The notes: a model not told the origin generated them from the letters alone. Shown: positions 33,733 through 42,441, counted from the stretch's first letter. The stretch is 64,000 bases of DNA from Suipraeoptans intestinalis (GCF_009696485.1 NZ_VULY01000018.1:1604001-1668000), one strand, 5' to 3'. Numbers and translations are program-made.

Positions 33733-35151
33733 ATGGAAAGTCAGGAAATGACAAACCGTTTGGGAACAGAAAAGCTGGGAACGCTGATGGTGCGTCTGTC
33801 GCTTCCGGCGATCCTGAGCATGGTCACGGCGGCGGTGTACAATCTGGCAGACAGGATCTTTGTGGGACGCATGAACCCGCTGGGTCTGACGGCGATTGGG
33901 ATCACCATGCCATTTCAGATCATGCAGATGGCGTTTGTCCTGATGATCGGGATAGGCTCTGCCACATTGATCTCCATCGAATGTGGCAGAGGGGACAGAG
34001 ACAAGGCACAGAGACTTTTGAATACGGCCTTTTGGTATTTTATAGGGATGCAGACACTGGTGACGGTACTGGGGATCGTTTTTATGGATCAGCTGTTCCA
34101 TCTTTTAAAAGTATCACAGGAAGTCTATCCCTACGCCCGGGAATACACGTGGATCATTCTTCTGGGAGGCGTTCCGGGACTGACAGGGTACTGCCTGAAT
34201 AACAGTGTGCGTGCCCTGGGGCATGCCAGGTCTTCTATGATCTATGTCATGGTCAGTTCAGGGGTGAACATCCTGCTGGATGCATGGTTTGTCTGGGAGC
34301 TTGGCTGGGGAGTCAAAGGAGCCGCGGCCGCCACTGTGCTGTCACAGACACTGGTGACAGTTTTTGTACTGCGGTTTTTCCTCCGGAATCCCATTGCGGA
34401 AGGTGGGAGAGGAGGGAAGCTCTTCTTCCTTTCCGCAAAAGAATTCGGCAGGAATCTGGTGGAAATTACCGTCAACGGAATCCCGAATTTTTGTATGCAG
34501 TTGTTTGGGACGGTGGTCAATATCTCTTTAAATCAGTTTATCATAAGCTATGGCGGAGATTATCAAATGGCCTCCGTAACCATCATCGCTTCCCTTTCCC
34601 AGTTTTTCCTGATGGTGATCTATGGGATCGGGCAGGGGATCCAGCCTATTTTGGGCTTTAATCACGGGGCGGGAAAGCAGGAAAGAGTGAAAGCCTGTCT
34701 GATGCTTGCGCTGAAATTTGGAGTGGGCCTGATGCTTTTGATCCTGCTTCTGATCCAGTTGATCCCGCAGGTATTTATTTCCCTGTTTACGGAAGATCAG
34801 GCGCTGATCCAAATGACGGTGCACAATGCCAGGATCTATCTGTCCATGCTTCCTCTGGTGGCGGTTCACTCCATGGGAACTACCTTTCTACAAAGTGTCA
34901 AAAAGCCCAGGGTAACAACGATCCTGTATATTTTAAGGTATGGTGGGATCCTGCTTCCGGCGCTTCTGATCCTGCCCGGACTTTTGGGAATCGACGGGGT
35001 CTACTTGTCCCATGCGGTTTCAGATGGAATCAGTGGATTGGCGGCTGCCGGGGCGATCGGATATTTTCTTGCCAGAGAGAAGGAAGCAGGGCAGGAAACG
35101 GCAGAAAAGGCGACGGTGCAAGCAGCAGAGGAGAAACAGCCGAACGAGTGA
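33733..35151 (+). CDS. MATE-family efflux transporter (DinF/NorM-like)
   Basis: The 472-residue protein has twelve membrane segments, starting LGTEKLGTLMVRLSLPAILSMVTAAVYNLADRIFVGRMNPLGLTAIGITMPFQIM, a common clostridial MATE N-terminus. The second half starts near NLVEITVNGIPNFCMQLFGTVVNISLNQFII. It is unrelated in detail to the MATE protein at 28036-29454, so the two are separate lineages. AGAGGA precedes ATG 33733; a frame open to 33718 lacks this support. The C-terminal tail is charged (EKEAGQETAEKATVQAAEEKQ). Two unknown anchored proteins follow on the same strand with no terminator between. Confidence 0.93.
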   Translation: MESQEMTNRLGTEKLGTLMVRLSLPAILSMVTAAVYNLADRIFVGRMNPLGLTAIGITMPFQIMQMAFVLMIGIGSATLISIECGRGDRDKAQRLLNTAFWYFIGMQTLVTVLGIVFMDQLFHLLKVSQEVYPYAREYTWIILLGGVPGLTGYCLNNSVRALGHARSSMIYVMVSSGVNILLDAWFVWELGWGVKGAAAATVLSQTLVTVFVLRFFLRNPIAEGGRGGKLFFLSAKEFGRNLVEITVNGIPNFCMQLFGTVVNISLNQFIISYGGDYQMASVTIIASLSQFFLMVIYGIGQGIQPILGFNHGAGKQERVKACLMLALKFGVGLMLLILLLIQLIPQVFISLFTEDQALIQMTVHNARIYLSMLPLVAVHSMGTTFLQSVKKPRVTTILYILRYGGILLPALLILPGLLGIDGVYLSHAVSDGISGLAAAGAIGYFLAREKEAGQETAEKATVQAAEEKQPNE

Positions 35152-35330
35152 AGCTGGAAGAGGGGAGAAGAAAAGACAAAGAAATAAAAGACAAGGGAAC
35201 AAAAAAGAAAGAAAACAAAGAGGAAAAAAGAAAAAGCCGTAAACGAAAAACAAAAATCACAGGAGGCGAAGCTGCAAAAGGGGAAAAGCAGACAGCCGGA
35301 GGAAAAGATGGATCAAAGAGAGGGTTTGCT
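35149..35330 (+). other. Polypurine stretch between the MATE gene and an unknown anchored protein
   Basis: For about 180 bases the plus strand is almost entirely A and G. A frame from 35148 runs through it in phase with the next gene and would encode a Lys/Glu-rich extension (MKLEEGRRKDKEIKDKGTKK...). I treat it as untranslated because a signal/anchor sequence with its own AGAGAGGG starts at ATG 35331, and a 61-residue charged leader would spoil that signal. Confidence 0.6.
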
Positions 35331-36632
35331 ATGAAGAAAAAAATAATCGCAGGGGGACTGATCCTGCTGGCGGCCTGTTTCATCTGGTACCTGTTTGGGG
35401 GAAAGAGAGAACTCAGGCAGATGTATGAAGAGACAGCCAAAGAGGAAAAGGTACTGAGCCTGAAGAAAGAAAAGGAAAAATTCTTAAACGCACACAAAAA
35501 AGTGTTGGATGCAGAAGAGGCAGAGAAGCTGAAAGCAGTATTGGAAGAGCAGATTGCAAAGCTTCAGGAGGCAGGCTGGTCCTCTAAGGCAGTTGCAGGA
35601 GGGTATGTGCATCAGCTGGACACGAAAAAGGATCTTAAGACGGCGCAAGAGCAACTGGAAACCATGTTTGCCGACAGTCAGGTATTTGGCAGTCGGGTAT
35701 TTCAGGAGCTGTGGCAGAAAGAAGCCAAGGGGATAAAGAAGAAACGGGCCAGGCAGCTGCTGACTTACAGCCTGCAGCTGGTGGGAGCTCCGGAGGAGCT
35801 TTCGGGAGAGGAAGAAGAGACCGGACGGCTGGTTGAGAAATTTTCCGACGAATTACAGCCGGATGACTATTTTTGGGGAAGCTTTGCCCGGGTTGTGCAA
35901 AAGGCATTTCCCAGGCAGGAGTTGTCCCGGATGGATCCGCTGGCAAAACAGATTCATCAGTTCCGGTATGTGATCTCGGCGCAGCAGGCACAGTGGGTCC
36001 GGGAGAATTTCCGGGAGAAAGGGCAGACCGACAAAGATGCGCTGGTGGCCTATCTGGCTGCAAAACGTAAGGCGAAGGAAGCGGTAGATCAGTTTGGACT
36101 GGAAGAATTCCGATACTTCGTGGAGTATGATCTGGAGGAATCCTCCCGGCTTCACAATAAGGTGGCCACCTTGCGGGGACAGTCGGGCTCTGTGGTGATT
36201 CGCTATCCCAACTATGACACGCTGGTAAACATCAAGATCGTAATGAATTTCCACACCGAATTTATCCTTTCCAGCGAGGGACGGTTTGTCAATGAGCTGG
36301 ATCCGGAGGGAACAGACACCAACGGGATCATCAACGGAGCTTCCTTTAACTATGCCAACAAAAACAATAAGCTGCACCGAACGCTGGATATCACGCCGGT
36401 CCGTGCACACGATCCTGCTTATCGGAAGGCGGTGACCAGGACGGCCGACTACGTGTATCAGGCGCCAAATAATATCCGGACGGAGCTTGTGCAGGTGGGA
36501 ACGGGAGACTGGAGTGAGTCCTATTTTAACAAGAAGGGCCTCTATTCCTACCAGAAAAAAAGCTGCTCCCAATCTGTAAGAAAAGAGATCAAACGGCTGA
36601 AAAAGGCAGTAAAGGAGGCGGCAGATGAGTAA
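35331..36632 (+). CDS. Membrane-anchored or lipoprotein-like protein of unknown function
   Basis: The 433-residue protein begins MKKKIIAGGLILLAACFIWYLFGG: a hydrophobic segment with a possible lipobox LAAC (Cys16), although the hydrophobic run continues after the cysteine, so a simple membrane anchor is equally likely. Residues about 30-75 are Lys/Glu-rich and probably coiled coil (EETAKEEKVLSLKKEKEKFLNAHKKVL...). The rest is mixed, with a beta-rich end (GSVVIRYPNYDTLVNIKIVMNFHTEFILSSEGRFVNELDPEGTDTNGIINGASFNYA). I do not recognise a family. It overlaps the next gene by 8 bases, so the two products probably act together outside the membrane. Confidence 0.7.
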   Translation: MKKKIIAGGLILLAACFIWYLFGGKRELRQMYEETAKEEKVLSLKKEKEKFLNAHKKVLDAEEAEKLKAVLEEQIAKLQEAGWSSKAVAGGYVHQLDTKKDLKTAQEQLETMFADSQVFGSRVFQELWQKEAKGIKKKRARQLLTYSLQLVGAPEELSGEEEETGRLVEKFSDELQPDDYFWGSFARVVQKAFPRQELSRMDPLAKQIHQFRYVISAQQAQWVRENFREKGQTDKDALVAYLAAKRKAKEAVDQFGLEEFRYFVEYDLEESSRLHNKVATLRGQSGSVVIRYPNYDTLVNIKIVMNFHTEFILSSEGRFVNELDPEGTDTNGIINGASFNYANKNNKLHRTLDITPVRAHDPAYRKAVTRTADYVYQAPNNIRTELVQVGTGDWSESYFNKKGLYSYQKKSCSQSVRKEIKRLKKAVKEAADE

Positions 36633-37266
36633 GAGAAAATGGTTGATCACAGGAGTTCTGATTGTGTTTCTGCTGTTGCTGGGTGTGATTGCCTACTGGT
36701 TTTTCTGGCCGGAAGAATACTACGAAGAGGTGCATGACCTGAAACAGACTTTTTCGGGAAATCCTGTAAAGGAAATGAAGATCGGAGAAAGTTATGAGGT
36801 GGAGGACATGGTGTTTCAGATGGTGGATGAGACACACTTTGTATACACCATAGACTACAGCGGCTATGCCAACCAGAAGGAACTGGAAGACACCAGATGG
36901 ATCATGGAATCAGAGGATATCTATCCGGAGATCTTTGTGGCAGAAGGAGAATACCACCGGAAGGGGGAAGACATCTTCATCAAGGAGACCAGAGGAATGC
37001 AGATCGTTTTTGAAACGGTAGCAGATGTGAAGGAAAAGAAGTATGCAGTGGCAAATGAAGTGTCTTACGCAGCAACCGGATATAATCCGGAGCCGCAGTT
37101 TACCAAAAAGGGAAAACACTATGTATTTGACCGGTATCTACTGCAGATGAAGTCTTCGGATAGCTTTGAAAAGCGAGGGAAGCTGGACCGGTATCCGGTA
37201 TATTCTTCCCAGGAAAAACTGCCGGAAAGCATTCAGCAGTTGCTAACCTCTTATAAGCAGAAATAA
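36625..37266 (+). CDS. Membrane-anchored protein of unknown function
   Basis: The 213-residue product has one N-terminal membrane segment (residues about 6-28, WLITGVLIVFLLLLGVIAYWFFW) and an external domain of about 180 residues rich in beta strands (EMKIGESYEVEDMVFQMVDETHFVYTIDYSGY..., GEDIFIKETRGMQIVFETVADV). No catalytic motif or cysteine is visible outside the membrane. It starts inside the end of the preceding unknown gene. I see no terminator after it. Confidence 0.7.
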   Translation: MSKRKWLITGVLIVFLLLLGVIAYWFFWPEEYYEEVHDLKQTFSGNPVKEMKIGESYEVEDMVFQMVDETHFVYTIDYSGYANQKELEDTRWIMESEDIYPEIFVAEGEYHRKGEDIFIKETRGMQIVFETVADVKEKKYAVANEVSYAATGYNPEPQFTKKGKHYVFDRYLLQMKSSDSFEKRGKLDRYPVYSSQEKLPESIQQLLTSYKQK

Positions 37267-37377
37267 GGAAAGAAGCCTTTTGCTGGAGATAGAAAAAGAG
37301 GGGGAAATCACCGGCGTATCAGGACGGTAACGGGGAAGGAAGATTAAAATAGTGCAGGAAAAGATAAAAATAGTAAA

Positions 37378-37406
37378 TTGACAGCGGTGTTTCCCTGTGC
37401 TATATT
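37378..37406 (+). promoter_or_regulatory. Promoter of the class III aminotransferase gene
   Basis: TTGACA (37378-37383), 17-base spacer, TATATT (37401-37406). Transcription should start near 37413, giving a leader of about 100 bases. Confidence 0.85.
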
Positions 37407-37441
37407 GAATGCGTTTAAAAAATGAACAGGAAATGGCAATG

Positions 37442-37478
37442 GCGTCAGACGATCCCTGCGGGGAGTCTGGCGCTTTTT
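37442..37478 (+). promoter_or_regulatory. Terminator-like hairpin inside the aminotransferase leader
   Basis: GCGTCAGAC (37442-37450) pairs with GTCTGGCGC (37465-37473), one G-T pair, loop of 14 bases, then TTTTT. GGCAA (37435-37439) and TTGCC (37484-37488) could close an outer stem around it. Its position after the promoter and before the ribosome binding site fits an attenuator. Confidence 0.6.
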
Positions 37479-37511
37479 ATATGTTGCCGTTTTAACAAGG
37501 AGGCATGGATT

Positions 37512-38747
37512 ATGAGATTGAAGGATACGGGACTTACGGCGCAGGAGATCAAGGACAAGGTGAACACCTATATGATCGAAACCTATGAGCGCTTTGATTT
37601 TTTGGCAGAAACAGCAAAGGATCAGTATATGTATGATGAAAAAGGAGAGGCATATCTGGATTTTTATGCAGGAGTTGCGGTAAATTCTGTGGGAAACTGC
37701 AACGAAAGAGTGGTGAAGGCAGTACAGGAACAGGCGGCAGCGGTTATGCAGACTTTTAACTATCCGTACACAATTCCCCAGGCGCTGCTGGCGGAGAAGA
37801 TCTGTACCACCATAGGGATGGATAAGATCTTTTTTCAGAATTCCGGAGCAGAATCCAATGAAGCCATGATCAAGATGGCAAGAAAATACGGGGTGGAAAA
37901 TTTTGGACCCAACAAATATCATATTGTGACGGCTAAAATGGGATTTCACGGCAGGACCTTTGGAGCCATGTCTGCCACAGGGCAACCGGGAAACGCCTGC
38001 CAGATCGGCTTTGGACCGATGACCTACGGATTTTCTTATGCACCCTTTAACGACCTGCAGGCATTTAAGGATGCCTGTACGGAAAACACCATTGGCATCA
38101 TGATCGAACCGGTACAGGGAGAGGGAGGCGTCCACCCTGCCACCAGAGAATTTATGCAGGGACTGAGAGAATTTTGTGATGAAAAGGGGATTCTTTTGCT
38201 ACTGGACGAGATTCAGACAGGATGGTGCCGGACAGGCGCTGTCATGTCTTATATGAATTACGGGATCAAGCCGGATATTGTGTCCATGGCCAAGGCCATG
38301 GGAGGTGGGATGCCGATCGGAGCCATCTGTACGTCTGAAAAGGTGGCAAAGGCCTTTACCAGAGGATCCCATGGATCCACCTTCGGAGGACATCCGGTCA
38401 GCTGTGCCGCCGCACTTGCAGCGGTAGAGGAGCTGCTGGAGAGAGATCTGGCAAGAAATGCCAAAGAGGTGGGGGCTTACTTTGTCAAACAGCTGAGAAA
38501 GATCCCCCATGTAAAAGAAGCGAGAGGACAGGGGCTTCTGGTGGGGATCGAACTGGACAAAAGCATTTCGGCAGTAGATGTAAAGCATGCATGCTTTGAC
38601 AGGAAGCTTTTAGTGACAGCCATTGGAAGCAGTGTCGTAAGAATGGTCCCGCCTCTTGTGGTTACCAGGAAGGAATGCGACAGGGCGGTGGAGATCATCA
38701 GAGAAGCCGTGGAGGCGATGGCGCCTGCACAGGTAAAAGCTTCTTAG
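37512..38747 (+). CDS. Class III PLP aminotransferase (acetylornithine/GABA/ornithine aminotransferase family)
   Basis: The 411-residue enzyme shows YLDFYAGVAVNSVGNCN, FFQNSGAESNEAMIKMARKYG, GFHGRTFGAMSATGQ, IEPVQGEGGV, LLLDEIQTGWCRTG and the PLP lysine K261 in SMAKAMGGGMPIGA, with HGSTFGGHPVSCAAALA after it. These motifs fit acetylornithine, 4-aminobutyrate and related omega-aminotransferases; substrate is not decided by them. The frame opens at 37422, but AAGGAGGC lies 7 bases before ATG 37512. There is no arginine or GABA pathway gene beside it. Its stop lies 8 bases from the end of the convergent lplA. Confidence 0.92.
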   Translation: MRLKDTGLTAQEIKDKVNTYMIETYERFDFLAETAKDQYMYDEKGEAYLDFYAGVAVNSVGNCNERVVKAVQEQAAAVMQTFNYPYTIPQALLAEKICTTIGMDKIFFQNSGAESNEAMIKMARKYGVENFGPNKYHIVTAKMGFHGRTFGAMSATGQPGNACQIGFGPMTYGFSYAPFNDLQAFKDACTENTIGIMIEPVQGEGGVHPATREFMQGLREFCDEKGILLLLDEIQTGWCRTGAVMSYMNYGIKPDIVSMAKAMGGGMPIGAICTSEKVAKAFTRGSHGSTFGGHPVSCAAALAAVEELLERDLARNAKEVGAYFVKQLRKIPHVKEARGQGLLVGIELDKSISAVDVKHACFDRKLLVTAIGSSVVRMVPPLVVTRKECDRAVEIIREAVEAMAPAQVKAS

Positions 38748-38755
38748 ACGAACGA

Positions 38756-39742
38756 TCAGAACAGTGCTGCTACCAGATCTTCTTTGGTAAGGCCATAGAT
38801 GGCGGAGGGGGAGGAAAGAGACTGCAGTCTCTTTCGAACCTCTTCTTTTGTATAGGGACAAAGAAGGAGACAGGAACGGATTTCTTCCAGGTCGATGTCT
38901 CCGAAAAAGTCCCCGAAGATATGAAGCTGCCGGATCTGCCCTTTTTCCACGTCGATATGGCTGTGGATGGTGCCGGCTCCCGGAAAATATTTCTTTAGAT
39001 GGAGCTGACATCTGGGGTTGGCGCCAAAAATCTTCTGCGGATTGTCAAACTGTTCCTGCCGGATCAGAAGGATTCGTTTTTGGTCTTCCGTAGTCAGGAT
39101 ATATTCGGTGCCGTCATTGCCCAAAATCCTGTCGATCATGATCGCTTTAAATTCTTCCATGCTAAGCGGCCGGGGCAGGTGTTCCTTTAGATTGGTCACC
39201 CGGTCCCTGACCGACTTGATGCCTTTGGAGATGACTTTTTGCGGGTCTACGGTGCTGGCACGTACCATTTCCTCCAGATTCGTATCAAACAGAATGGACC
39301 CATGATGAAGGGTACGGCCATTCTTGATGTACTGCGCGTTGCCGGAAAATTTTTTGCCGGACACGACCAGATCATTTCTCCCGTTGAAGGAAGCATCGGC
39401 GCCCAGGTCACGGACGGCAGCTACAATCGGCTGGATAAAGCCGGTAAATTCGATGGAGGGGCTGGATGTCCTGTTAGGGGAAATAAAGGTAAACTGCCAG
39501 CTTCCCATATCTGTGTAGATCGTGCCGCCGCCGGACAGCCGCCGCACGAGCTGGATCTTTCGGGATCTGGCATAATCCAGATCGATCTCGCTGTAGGTGT
39601 TTTGAAATTTTCCCACCATCAGAGTGGGAGTGGTTCTCCAAAACAGGAAGACCATGTCGTCAAACAGCTTTTCGGTCATCAGATAATATTCTAAAGCGAA
39701 ATTGTAGTAAGGGCTGTTAGAGCCGCTTTCGATGTAAAGCAT
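38756..39742 (-). CDS. lplA: LplA: lipoate--protein ligase
   Basis: The 328-residue enzyme activates free lipoate with ATP and attaches it to lipoyl domains. Diagnostic pieces are ARSRKIQLVRRLSGGGTIYTDMGSWQFTFI, KKFSGNAQYIKNGRTLHHGSILFDTN with the catalytic lysine region, and the C-terminal accessory domain with FFGDIDLEEI. The start at 39742 gives MLYIESGSNSPYYNFALEYYL and has GGAGG upstream; the frame open to 39778 adds nothing conserved. It follows lipA by 44 bases on the same strand. Confidence 0.95.
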   Translation of the reverse strand: MLYIESGSNSPYYNFALEYYLMTEKLFDDMVFLFWRTTPTLMVGKFQNTYSEIDLDYARSRKIQLVRRLSGGGTIYTDMGSWQFTFISPNRTSSPSIEFTGFIQPIVAAVRDLGADASFNGRNDLVVSGKKFSGNAQYIKNGRTLHHGSILFDTNLEEMVRASTVDPQKVISKGIKSVRDRVTNLKEHLPRPLSMEEFKAIMIDRILGNDGTEYILTTEDQKRILLIRQEQFDNPQKIFGANPRCQLHLKKYFPGAGTIHSHIDVEKGQIRQLHIFGDFFGDIDLEEIRSCLLLCPYTKEEVRKRLQSLSSPSAIYGLTKEDLVAALF

Positions 39743-39786
39743 GAGCAAAACCTCCGATACAAGTACAGATACGGGCATGGAAAAAA

Positions 39787-40683
39787 TTAGAGGGAACCGG
39801 CCTCTTTTTTTTGCTTGCAGGCAGAAAAGGCATCCTCCGCCTGATAGGAGCTGCGCACCAAAGGAGAACTGGCAACAAAAGCAAAGCCCTTGTCCAGTCC
39901 GACTCTGCGGTAGTGTTCAAAGCGGTCGGGATACACATACTCCACCACCGGCAGGTGCTTCATGGAAGGACGAAGGTACTGGCCGATGGTCAGGATGTCG
40001 CAGCCGACAGCAAGGACGTCGTCCATCAGCTTTTCCACCTCCGGAATCTCCTCGCCAAGTCCCACCATGATCCCTGTCTTTGTCAGGAGCCCGCGGCCTT
40101 TTTCCTTGCAGTAGCGCAGGACTTCCAGAGAACGTTCATATCGGGCCTGCGGGCGTACCGCAGGATAAAGCCGGGCAACGGTTTCCATGTTGTGGTTGAG
40201 AATATCGGGAGAAGAGGCCAGCACAAGATCCAGACTTTCTTTGTCTCCTTTCAGATCGGGGATCAACAGTTCAATGGTGACCTTTGGGTTTTCTCTTCGG
40301 ACCGCCTCGGTGGTCCGGGCAAAATGCTCTGCGCCTCCGTGGGGAAGATCGTCTCTCGTTACACTGGTGATGACTACATGCTTCAGACCCAGTTCTTTCA
40401 CAGCATTGGCTACATGATCCGGCTCCTGTGGATCTACGGCATCCGGCTTTCCGCAGGTGACATTGCAGAAGCCGCAGTTGCGGGTACATTGGCTGCCCAG
40501 GATCATAAAGGTGGCAGTCTGTTTGGCATAACATTCTCCCAGGTTAGGACAGTTGGCTTCCTTACAGACTGTATTCAAATGCAGGTCGTTCATCAGATGC
40601 CGGACCTTAGAAGCGCTGATACGCGCCGCGTGACTGCTTTGATGTAAAAACATGGCTCTTAGCCATTCGGGTTTTCTTTCCAT
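39787..40683 (-). CDS. lipA: LipA: lipoyl synthase
   Basis: The 298-residue radical SAM enzyme inserts two sulfurs into octanoyl chains on lipoyl domains. The auxiliary cluster ligands C40, C45 and C51 ([14 protein letters not shown]) and the radical SAM cluster C66, C70, C73 (CTRNCGFC) are all present, and the C-terminal [17 protein letters not shown] holds the conserved serine that ligates the auxiliary cluster. AGGAGG precedes ATG 40683; a frame open to 40731 is less likely. It forms an operon with lplA. No octanoyltransferase or lipoylated protein gene is nearby. Confidence 0.97.
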   Translation of the reverse strand: MERKPEWLRAMFLHQSSHAARISASKVRHLMNDLHLNTVCKEANCPNLGECYAKQTATFMILGSQCTRNCGFCNVTCGKPDAVDPQEPDHVANAVKELGLKHVVITSVTRDDLPHGGAEHFARTTEAVRRENPKVTIELLIPDLKGDKESLDLVLASSPDILNHNMETVARLYPAVRPQARYERSLEVLRYCKEKGRGLLTKTGIMVGLGEEIPEVEKLMDDVLAVGCDILTIGQYLRPSMKHLPVVEYVYPDRFEHYRRVGLDKGFAFVASSPLVRSSYQAEDAFSACKQKKEAGSL

Positions 40684-40820
40684 AATCGTCCTCCTTATCT
40701 GGGAGCAGATCGTTTTTAGCAGGTACAGCATGACAGGGAAATGAAATGCTGACGAAACTTAAGAAACAATGCCTTCGGTGTAGAGGATCCCCATGTCCGT
40801 AGAACAAGGGAAGGGGTGGT

Positions 40821-41189
40821 TTAGGCGGGCGGCAGGATTTCCAGCCAGTATCCATCCGGGTCGCTGATGAAGTAGATACCCATGGAAGGGTTCTCAAAAC
40901 AGATGCAGTCCATGTTACTATGATGCCGGTGAGCGGCCTCGAAATCGTCGGTGCGAAACGCCAGGTGGAATTCGTTGTCGCCAAGCTGGTAGGGACGGTC
41001 AAAGTCTCTTAGCCAGGTAAGCTCCAGTTGAAAGCTCCCCTCCGGAGCAGCCAGATATACAATGATAAAAGAACCGTCCGGGGCTTCTTTTCTGCGGACC
41101 TCCGTCAGTCCCAACGCCTCCTGATAGAAGTGCAGGGAGCGCTTTAGATCAAAAACGTTCAGATTTTCGTGGATCATTTGAAAGTGCAT
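40821..41189 (-). CDS. Glyoxalase/VOC-fold protein, lactoylglutathione lyase-like
   Basis: The ~122-residue protein has the paired beta-alpha-beta-beta-beta units of the vicinal oxygen chelate fold: HENLNVFDLKRSLHFYQEALGLTEVRR, ELTWLRDFDRPYQLGDNEFHLAFRTDDF, and DPDGYWLEILP at the end. The metal ligands His (HENL), Glu (FQLELTW) and the C-terminal Glu (WLEIL) are in place. Three ATG codons stand in a row (41195, 41192, 41189); GAGGT fits the third best. Upstream of lipA on the same strand with a 137-base gap, so co-transcription is uncertain. Confidence 0.85.
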   Translation of the reverse strand: MHFQMIHENLNVFDLKRSLHFYQEALGLTEVRRKEAPDGSFIIVYLAAPEGSFQLELTWLRDFDRPYQLGDNEFHLAFRTDDFEAAHRHHSNMDCICFENPSMGIYFISDPDGYWLEILPPA

Positions 41190-41339
41190 CATCATACCTC
41201 ATTTCTATGAAATAGAATCGTGTCAGACAACGGGTGTTTCTCTATAATTTATCATGACGGAAGTAAAAAGACAAGAAGCCGGCCTGCCTCTGGCAGATTT
41301 TTCTACGGCTTGTGTGATATTGAAAAGCAAACGGTAAAC

Positions 41340-41555
41340 AGTGAGAGGGGGGCGTGGAAAAATGAAAAAAGATGGCAAGAGAAGGAGAAGAAGCGGGAAA
41401 ATGCGAAAAGAGACGGGAAAAAATCAAAGGAGGAATCAAAGGAAAAGGCGGAAAAGAAAAGATTGACAAAAGAAAAGAAACATGGGAAACTTTTTCGTAT
41501 GTTATGAGACGGAGAAAAAGAGAGAGGGACGGGCGAAAAAAGCCGGATCCTGGAG
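41340..41555 (+). other. Polypurine leader region before the MntP-like gene
   Basis: For about 200 bases the plus strand is nearly all A and G. Overlapping Lys/Glu/Arg-rich frames run through it (for instance from 41220 and 41372) because such DNA has few stops, not because they look like proteins: none has a good ribosome binding site and start. The 384-base gap between the VOC gene and 41574 holds nothing else I recognise. Confidence 0.55.
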
Positions 41556-41573
41556 ATGGCGGGAGGCAGAGAA

Positions 41574-42158
41574 GTGAAGTGGAGCGTGTTGTTTTTTGTC
41601 AATAGTATTTTGCTGGGCGAGGGACTTGCCATGGATGCGTTTTCGGTTTCTTTGGCTAACGGACTGAATGAGCCGAAGATGGGAAGGCGAAAAATGTGTG
41701 GGATCGCAGGGATGTTTGCAGGATTTCAGGCGGCCATGCCCATGCTTGGGTGGATATGTGTGCACACGATGGTGCAGCGCTTTCAACTGCTGTCCAGAGG
41801 AATCCCCTGGATCGCGCTGCTGCTGCTTTCGTTTATAGGCGGAAAAATGCTGCTGGAAGGGATCCGGGGAGGAGAAGAAGAGGCAGTACAGACAAAACTG
41901 GGGCTTTCTGTCTTGTTTCTGCAGGGAGTGGCAACCTCTATCGACGCGCTGTCCGTAGGCTTCACCATTGCCGACTACGGGGCTTTGATGGCGCTGGTCT
42001 GTTCCCTTATCATTGCGGCTGTTACCTTTGCCACATCCCTTCTGGGACTGCAGATTGGCCGGCAATTTGGAACAGGGTTTTCCGGCAAGGCCTCTATTCT
42101 GGGAGGAGTGATCCTGATTGCCATCGGTGTGGAGATTTTTGTGACAGGAGTATTTTAA
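41574..42158 (+). CDS. MntP/YtaF-type membrane protein, probable manganese efflux pump
   Basis: The 194-residue protein has six membrane segments in two similar halves. Each half carries the family's acidic motif: GEGLAMDAFSVSLANGL in the first helix and GVATSIDALSVGFTIADY in the fourth. MntP exports Mn2+. GTG 41574 follows GGGAGG with 7-base spacing and is preferred to ATG 41556. The terminator at 42176-42220 follows. No Mn riboswitch is recognisable upstream. Confidence 0.88.
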   Translation: MKWSVLFFVNSILLGEGLAMDAFSVSLANGLNEPKMGRRKMCGIAGMFAGFQAAMPMLGWICVHTMVQRFQLLSRGIPWIALLLLSFIGGKMLLEGIRGGEEEAVQTKLGLSVLFLQGVATSIDALSVGFTIADYGALMALVCSLIIAAVTFATSLLGLQIGRQFGTGFSGKASILGGVILIAIGVEIFVTGVF

Positions 42159-42175
42159 AAGATATATTACTGATA

Positions 42176-42220
42176 AATTCGGGAGAAGTTCTCAAAAATG
42201 AAAATCTTCCGGATTTTTTT
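42176..42220 (+). terminator. Terminator of the MntP-like gene
   Basis: ATTCGGGAGA pairs imperfectly with TCTTCCGGAT, followed by seven T. Confidence 0.75.
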
Positions 42221-42366
42221 GCATAATGTCGCTATTCATGTCCTAAAACCATACGGTTGATGGCCAAATAGGTGAAAAACAAGGGAGAATAGGGTATAAT
42301 CCAAGAAAAAATCGTATGTTTCCAAAACGTATTTGAAGGAAAACAAACCGATACAGAAAGGGCTTT

Positions 42367-42441
42367 ATGAGAAATGACGGCGATCATAAAGCACTGTTTG
42401 AGAAAATAGACTGGGAAAACGCATCATTCTGCAGGATCTGA
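42367..42441 (+). other. 24-codon reading frame with promoter and ribosome binding site
   Basis: ATG 42367 follows AGAAAGGG at normal spacing, and TATAAT lies at 42295-42300 with no clear -35 box. The product would be MRNDGDHKALFEKIDWENAS plus four residues, ending inside the convergent XRE gene. It could be a true small protein or the remaining start of a lost gene. Confidence 0.25.

Noticed and set aside
35148-35330. N-terminal Lys/Glu-rich extension of the anchored protein
   Set aside because: A polypurine tract gives open frames by chance, and the anchor segment with its own ribosome binding site begins at 35331.
41220-41507. 95-codon basic protein before the MntP-like gene
   Set aside because: Its second half is the polypurine tract; there is no good ribosome binding site and no fold-like pattern.
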